10,841 nt of DNA from Sanchytrium tribonematis (lineage: Eukaryota; Sanchytriomycota; Sanchytriomycetes; Sanchytriales; Sanchytriaceae). Below the pieces are notes generated by a model, which saw nothing but the letters and a program-made list of their open reading frames with translations, searched no databases and was not told where the DNA came from. How positions within the stretch are numbered: the stretch's first letter is position 1; every line of letters starts with the position of its first letter. Below are positions 6,918 to 10,841 of the stretch, in pieces. The DNA lies in NCBI GenBank assembly GCA_018985235.1, contig JADGIG010000278.1, positions 1 to 10,841 on the forward strand, read 5' to 3'. Both the position numbers and the translations under genes were made by a program.

Positions 6918-7139
6918 TTATTTTGGATATAGTAGCATTTTACCGCATATTACGAAGATAGAGACTAGAAATAGGAATACAAACGTCAAAATAAGACATA
7001 AATTAGATTGAAACACCCTGCTCAGTTTAGTTGCTTTGTGGCTGTGATTAGATTGTGATTCGATGTTGTGCTCGAGTGGTTCTAATAGAGACATGTAGTT
7101 GATTTTCAAGGAGTTTTGCAGGAGTTGCCAAATTGCCAT
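6918..7139 (-). CDS. Small C-terminally anchored membrane protein D
   Basis: A short protein with one hydrophobic segment close to the C-terminus (CLILTFVFLFLVSIFVICG) followed by the tail KMLLYPK, and a polar N-terminal part with ATKLSR just before the helix. This suggests a tail-anchored protein with its N-terminus in the cytosol; the target membrane is unknown. The first in-frame ATG (7139) gives 73 residues. ATG 7094, beginning MSLLEPLEHNIESQ, gives 58 and makes an N-terminus more like the others in the cluster. It is clearly related to the next gene upstream: SNLCLILTFVFLFLVSIF against SNTCLVLFVVFLISVCIF. Last of four in a same-strand row; its stop lies 16 bp from the stop of the convergent 306-residue gene. 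No known family recognised. Confidence 0.6.
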   Translation of the reverse strand: MAIWQLLQNSLKINYMSLLEPLEHNIESQSNHSHKATKLSRVFQSNLCLILTFVFLFLVSIFVICGKMLLYPK

Positions 7140-7228
7140 ACATGTGGAATTGAAAGTTTTGGATTGGTAGATAAGCTTTAGATGCTTCACTAAAGTATCA
7201 AATTAGTACCTTTCATAGACCATGTACA

Positions 7229-7240
7229 CCTTATATATAT
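7229..7240 (-). promoter_or_regulatory. TATA-like element before small gene D
   Basis: On the minus strand ATATATATAAGG lies between gene C's stop and gene D's possible start codons, 90-135 bp before them. This would suit a separate promoter for D, but the AT-rich context makes it weak. Confidence 0.25.
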
Positions 7241-7249
7241 TTATTAAAT

Positions 7250-7507
7250 TTACATCAAATAATTACCAGATATCGCAAATATACAGACAGAAATTAAAAA
7301 TACCACAAATAGAACCAGACAGGTGTTGGAGTGCACGCATTGATGAATTTTCAATCCAAATAGCCTTTTAGTTGATGAATCATGACTATTTAGAGTGGCA
7401 GTCGTGGAATATAGATCGGGGTTCTCCATTTGCTTCATCGCATCGGCGTTAAATTTACAGATCGAATGAAATGTTTGAGAAACTGCTAAAATGATCAGAG
7501 TAGACAT
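7250..7507 (-). CDS. Small C-terminally anchored membrane protein C
   Basis: Same plan as its neighbour D: polar N-terminal part, basic stretch (STKRLFGLKIHQ), then one membrane helix (CLVLFVVFLISVCIFAISG) and a very short tail, NYLM. The first in-frame ATG at 7507 gives 85 residues. ATGs at 7438 and 7429 give 62 and 59, closer to the paralogue's short form and starting in an acidic stretch (MENPDLYS). The shared SN-CL-L-VFL---IF pattern and matching position of the helix make C and D tandem duplicates with strong divergence. The open frame extends upstream of 7507 without an ATG (to about 7570), so a longer form by another exon cannot be excluded. No known family recognised. Confidence 0.6.
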   Translation of the reverse strand: MSTLIILAVSQTFHSICKFNADAMKQMENPDLYSTTATLNSHDSSTKRLFGLKIHQCVHSNTCLVLFVVFLISVCIFAISGNYLM

Positions 7508-7586
7508 AGCTGTAATAGATTGCGAGTTTGATGCCAGGCATACTGAATAATTGAATATAATGAGACTCAATTGGCCATTAAATTTA

Positions 7587-7793
7587 TTAATGAGACAAAA
7601 TAAAGCAAAGAGAGATGATGAATACAGCAGCTATTAATACAATACAAAAGAGACAGAATATCTGTTCTTTCTTTCTATGTTTATCCATGTATAGCTTATG
7701 GTACGAAGCAGCTGCGGGAGAGGGCGTAAATTGAGGTTGTGGCTCATTTCCTTGCTCAATATCAATACTTTCAAAGTTTTGAGTGTCTGTCAT
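7587..7793 (-). CDS. Small C-terminally anchored membrane protein B
   Basis: 68 residues from a clear ATG to TAA. The N-terminus is acidic (MTDTQNFESIDIEQGN), then a Pro/Gln-rich stretch (EPQPQFTPSPAAA), then a basic run (MDKHRKKEQ) immediately before one hydrophobic helix (IFCLFCIVLIAAVFIISLCF) and a tail of four residues, ILSH. The basic run before the helix fits an N-terminus in the cytosol and tail anchoring by the GET pathway or an equivalent; this is inference. Its N-terminus lines up with that of gene A (MT-D/N, QN/EN, D-E-GN). The TM segment has three Cys, possible palmitoylation sites at the membrane face. No known family recognised. Confidence 0.65.
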   Translation of the reverse strand: MTDTQNFESIDIEQGNEPQPQFTPSPAAASYHKLYMDKHRKKEQIFCLFCIVLIAAVFIISLCFILSH

Positions 7794-7904
7794 GTCACAA
7801 CAGCGTGATTAGCGTCCATTTGAACCAAATCGTGTTGCACAAATGACACAAATAATCACAAAAAAATGGCAAAAAATTCAAAATTACAAAATTCCATAAA
7901 CAAT

Positions 7905-8126
7905 TTATTGCGTGCTAAAATGGACATAATAAATAAAGAATAAAACAACGAGAGTAATTAATATAAGTGATACACAGATGCAAAATGCCAAACTATGTTG
8001 ATCTTTCCTGTTTATGTAAGATATTCGATTTCTGTCTGCCGCCATCATCCTTCTTGAATTCGTTTGTCGCAGTTTTCTGTAGTTCCCCAACTCACTATCT
8101 ACATAAGCATTCTCGATGTTGGTCAT
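7905..8126 (-). CDS. Small C-terminally anchored membrane protein A
   Basis: 73 residues from ATG to TAA. N-terminal acidic stretch with MTNIENAYVDSELGN, then a strongly basic middle (YRKLRQTNSRRMMAADRNR, then NRKDQH) and one long C-terminal hydrophobic helix (AFCICVSLILITLVVLFFIY) with tail YVHFSTQ. Topology by charge: N-terminus cytosolic, tail lumenal or external. The N-terminal pattern matches gene B, showing that all four genes of the row share architecture even where identity is low. It is the first of the row, 388 bp downstream of the P450 stop on the same strand, and 111 bp before gene B. No known family recognised. Confidence 0.65.
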   Translation of the reverse strand: MTNIENAYVDSELGNYRKLRQTNSRRMMAADRNRISYINRKDQHSLAFCICVSLILITLVVLFFIYYVHFSTQ

Positions 8127-8514
8127 TCGATTTTTGGTTAAAGAGGAGTTGGGTTCCGACTTTTGAAGTTGGATCGAGAGGGGATCAGGTGATCTTACAT
8201 GTGCGTGTTATTGGCTAAAATTGATGTATTGGTGCCACAAGTCAGTCAGATTGATTTTGGATGACCCATTTGTCATCCCTATTTGATTCCATTTAATTTC
8301 AAAGTCAAATTGTGTCAAAATACCTAGAAATTTTGCCATTTACAACCAAAATATATTTAGACAACCAAATAATCAACCACAAAACCAAAATGATCAAATG
8401 AATCATTTCACACATCTAGTCTCGCCAACACATCTCACCAATCGACACATTCGCCCATCGTGATCTGTGCGAAGTAGACTGATCCCTGCACATTCAAAAA
8501 GAACGATTTCCATC
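8127..8514. other. Spacer between small gene A and the P450
   Basis: No gene supported. On the minus strand it must hold the P450 3' end and the promoter of gene A; AGCCAAT (minus strand, near 8215) is a CCAAT-like motif. Near 8340-8390 there is a run of CAACCAAA-like repeats. I see no clear polyadenylation signal. Confidence 0.4.
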
Positions 8515-9915
8515 TCATAATTTATTAATCGTCATTTGAAATTGACTAGGTCGTTGCGTCAACTGGGAAACTCGCTTTACATGCCCGTCTTTCATTTTGA
8601 ATTCCAAATGTTTTACCAAATATGCCAAAAGTGTCTTGAATTCGACCATGGCCAATTGTTTTCCAATACAACCTCTATGCCCCATCCAAAATGGCATATA
8701 ATCTTGTGAATCAATAGATCTATCCGGATCAAATTCTAATGGCTCATTTACATTAAAATGCAAGTCTTGAATTGGGACGACAAATCTCATATTTTTAGGA
8801 TAATAAACATCTTTGAATATAAATGGTTTTGTGGTTCTTCTGATGATTAAAGCAGCTGGTGCATATAATCTTAATACTTCATTACACACTTTATCCAAAT
8901 ACTCGTTATTTTGCACCTGGTCCCAAGAAATCTCAGAAATGGATTTTCTCAATTTATCTTGCACTTGAGGGTGTTGGGCTAAACAATAAAAGCTCCATGA
9001 CAATGCGACAGCTGTTGTTTCATGCCCAGCACTCATAAATGTTAATATTTGTCGTCTCAAATCTTGTAAATTCAAATCACTCGCATTTCCTAATATTTTA
9101 CTTAATAAATCCACATCTTTAGAAGGATTCTGAATACGATGCTGAATCATATCATCCACACATTTCTTAACAATCAATTTATGATTTTGAGTTTCTAAAT
9201 TGGTCTTTAGTGGCAAATAATGTAAAATGGGAAATGCAAGTTTCAAAACCAAGAAAATCGTAAATTTTAAATTGGATAATATTTCTTCAAATGCTTTGGA
9301 AACTGCTGATGTTTTATGAAGCGCATTTAAATCGTAATTAAAGGCTACTTTTGATATAATATCCAAAGTACATTTTTGGATTTCTGGCATTGGGCTACAG
9401 GGTTGATTTAAACCAGATAATTTATCAGCTAATTGTTGAGCCATTTCCACAAATGTAGGAAACATTTTTTGAATATTCCCGGTTGTAAAGATGGGTAAAT
9501 ATAATTTACGAGCATTGGCGTGTTGCTGGTCTTCTTGCAACAATAATCCATCTGCTACATCCTCCAAAATGATTTTTAATTCTGTTGTTTTATGGAAATA
9601 TGGCTCAGTTGCTAATAAGTGGATTAATTCTTTGTCAAATACGACTGCCATGGGTCTGAACAATGAGATGATTCCAAATATATCTGAATTGACTTGTGAT
9701 TTCCAATGTTGCATGACTTGATGTCTGATTTCTAAATCATTGAATTTCTTTGAATTTCCGAGTAAATAGCCCAAAATACCTGGTTCATCTGGTTTAACAT
9801 ATGGAATCTTCATTCTAAAGTATAAAAACCTTTGAATGATGACGATATAAATGATATATGATAAAATAGCAATGAAAATAGCGGCAAAGATTTTCAGAAA
9901 CATTTGTTTCAACAT
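8515..9915 (-). CDS. Cytochrome P450 monooxygenase
   Basis: 466 residues, slightly under the usual 490-520 for eukaryotic P450s, intronless, ending in TGA. P450s insert one oxygen atom into a lipophilic substrate using NADPH-P450 reductase. Residues 6-30 form a membrane anchor (LKIFAAIFIAILSYIIYIVI), so the protein should sit on the ER with its catalytic domain in the cytosol. Landmarks in order: C-helix HANARKLYLP (132-141); I-helix oxygen-activation motif AGHETT (296-301); K-helix ExxR, E346-R349 (NEVLRL); FDPDR (395-399) in the PERF region; and the heme loop FWMGHRGCIG (409-418), a perfect FxxGxRxCxG with C416 as heme ligand. All catalytic residues are present, so it should be active. The sequence is nearest in feel to clan-4-like families, but substrate and CYP family cannot be named from this alone. 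The gene is divergent from the Sel1-like gene, 83 bp apart. Confidence 0.95.
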   Translation of the reverse strand: MLKQMFLKIFAAIFIAILSYIIYIVIIQRFLYFRMKIPYVKPDEPGILGYLLGNSKKFNDLEIRHQVMQHWKSQVNSDIFGIISLFRPMAVVFDKELIHLLATEPYFHKTTELKIILEDVADGLLLQEDQQHANARKLYLPIFTTGNIQKMFPTFVEMAQQLADKLSGLNQPCSPMPEIQKCTLDIISKVAFNYDLNALHKTSAVSKAFEEILSNLKFTIFLVLKLAFPILHYLPLKTNLETQNHKLIVKKCVDDMIQHRIQNPSKDVDLLSKILGNASDLNLQDLRRQILTFMSAGHETTAVALSWSFYCLAQHPQVQDKLRKSISEISWDQVQNNEYLDKVCNEVLRLYAPAALIIRRTTKPFIFKDVYYPKNMRFVVPIQDLHFNVNEPLEFDPDRSIDSQDYMPFWMGHRGCIGKQLAMVEFKTLLAYLVKHLEFKMKDGHVKRVSQLTQRPSQFQMTINKL

Positions 9916-9998
9916 ATTTCCCTCGAAATGTCTAAAATCAAAATTTAATCATAACCATGTACCTGTCATTCAGCAATTTATCATCATGATTAACAATT
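9916..9998. promoter_or_regulatory. 83-bp divergent intergenic region (shared promoter)
   Basis: This gap is all that separates the start codons of the P450 (minus) and the Sel1-like gene (plus), so both promoters must overlap here or extend into the neighbour. On the minus strand GACAG/GTACATGG followed 31 bases later by TTTTGATTTTAG/A looks like a very small intron in the P450 5' leader. This is a pattern match only. Confidence 0.5.
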
Positions 9999-10841
9999 AT
10001 GGGCTCAAATCAAGCCACAATGTCATCAATTGATTCTTCTATCTCTGAAATTTTTCAAATTTTACCGTTGATTGATCAATTAAAGTCGAATGAACTGGGA
10101 AATCCACAAGGTAAATTGATATACTCTAAAATGACGCGATTATTGTTTTTATTAGAGCAATTAGAGGGTAAAAAAGTGGATATGAGTCAAAATTTGAATA
10201 CTTTATCTTCAATTTTCAACAATATCAAGTCATTTATACCACAAATGTCTGCCCAAGATACACAAGATGGTATTAATGAATATACAAGTCAATTTGATGC
10301 ATATATTAAAGAGTTGGACGAAATTAGTAATTTATTGATCATTTCTTCGATTAGAGAAGAGAAATTCGAAATGAAGCAAGTTATTACTGAAGAGAAAGTA
10401 GAAGAAATTAGACTAAAAACACTCAGTCGTCAAATTAAGCAAGAACCGACTCTAGAAATCAAATCAAATGATTCATTAAAGGAAATGCCATTAAAGGAAT
10501 CTACTTCCCTCCCACAAGCAAATCAAATTGAAATTGTGATAGATGCTGTAGAATCTAACGAACAAATGCAAGAAGAATCCCCAATTTCCCCAATTCGAGT
10601 TTCCCACATTTCGTCTCGATTAGAAATTGAATCTGGCTATAAATTATTCAAACAACTCAATTATCAACCCCATTTAACATTACTACAACTATTACACTCT
10701 ATAGAAATCTATGAAATTGAACAATATCTTAAAAATAACCAAGTTCAAGTAGATTCCCCAGATCCACTCATTCAAGGCATTTGTCTTTATTTTGGAATCT
10801 CTTGTCAGCGTGATTATACAAAATCAAAAGCCATTCTACAA
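9999..10841 (+). CDS. Sel1-like-repeat protein, 5' part (open at window end)
   Basis: 281 codons are open from ATG 9999 to the window edge, with no stop. An in-frame TGA lies just upstream, and the ATG has A at -3 and G at +4; a second ATG at 10020 is possible. Residues 10-145 are predicted helical and rich in Leu/Ile/Glu, with coiled-coil-like stretches (LLFLLEQLEGKK; EEKFEMKQVITEEKVEEI), resembling the helical N-terminal bundles found before kinase or repeat domains. Residues 146-205 are a polar, probably disordered linker (KQEP, KEMPLKES, EESPISPI). From about 210 helices resume, and LIQGICLYFGISCQRDYTKS (257-276) fits the Sel1-like repeat pattern (LG-Y-G---D--KA), so more repeats probably follow. 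Sel1 repeats form superhelical protein-binding scaffolds. The role is unknown; a kinase or other domain could lie beyond the edge. Confidence 0.75.
   Translation, partial: MGSNQATMSSIDSSISEIFQILPLIDQLKSNELGNPQGKLIYSKMTRLLFLLEQLEGKKVDMSQNLNTLSSIFNNIKSFIPQMSAQDTQDGINEYTSQFDAYIKELDEISNLLIISSIREEKFEMKQVITEEKVEEIRLKTLSRQIKQEPTLEIKSNDSLKEMPLKESTSLPQANQIEIVIDAVESNEQMQEESPISPIRVSHISSRLEIESGYKLFKQLNYQPHLTLLQLLHSIEIYEIEQYLKNNQVQVDSPDPLIQGICLYFGISCQRDYTKSKAILQ

Noticed and set aside
7967-8218. 83-codon plus-strand ORF opposite small gene A
   Set aside because: It is antisense to a gene with a clear membrane-protein plan, and its composition gives no sign of a protein.
8380-8465. Short plus-strand ORF starting MNHFTHLVSPTH
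   Set aside because: About 21 codons with His/Thr-rich composition from a CA-rich tract; no support as a gene.
9491-9721. Plus-strand ORF opposite the P450
   Set aside because: It is antisense to an unmistakable P450 coding sequence.
9851-10033. 60-codon plus-strand ORF overlapping the P450 start and the divergent gene start
   Set aside because: It overlaps two better-supported genes in other frames.

Overview
The window looks like nuclear DNA of a compact, AT-rich microbial eukaryote, probably a protist; I cannot place the lineage. Three things point there: two tRNA-Glu genes of eukaryotic type with no encoded CCA and with T-run (Pol III) terminators, a microsomal-type cytochrome P450 with an N-terminal membrane anchor, and remains of a Helitron. 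Genes on the right are intronless or nearly so and lie tens to hundreds of bases apart. TAA and TGA serve as stops in the intact genes, so the standard code fits.

Left part (1-3298) is mobile-element debris. On the minus strand, from about 1554 to the window edge, lies the N-terminal half of a Helitron-type Rep/helicase protein. It shows a CxxC segment, a conserved N-terminal block, the LFLT-type motif and the RGSPHIH (HUH) motif, and is broken by stops and frameshifts. Head-to-head with it, on the plus strand, is a decayed retroelement-like coding region ending in an RNase H domain. All four acidic catalytic positions can still be found there, spread over several frames.

The middle (3299-5865) has no intact protein gene. 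It holds several coding-like remnants on both strands, a few short repeats, and the first of two identical tRNA-Glu(UUC) genes. A 54/50 bp tandem duplication lies between the two tRNA genes.

Right part (5866-10841) is healthy gene territory. The second tRNA-Glu sits 43 bp before an intact 306-residue gene that I do not recognise. Convergent to it, 16 bp away, is a run of four small minus-strand genes, each encoding a short protein with one C-terminal membrane helix; they look like a tandem family of tail-anchored proteins. Upstream of these, on the same strand, is an intact 466-residue cytochrome P450. An 83 bp gap then separates the P450 from a divergent plus-strand gene, open at the window end, whose last visible residues look like the start of Sel1-like repeats.

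The genes do not form an obvious pathway. The strongest candidate for something undescribed is the four-gene cluster of small membrane proteins next to the unknown 306-residue gene.
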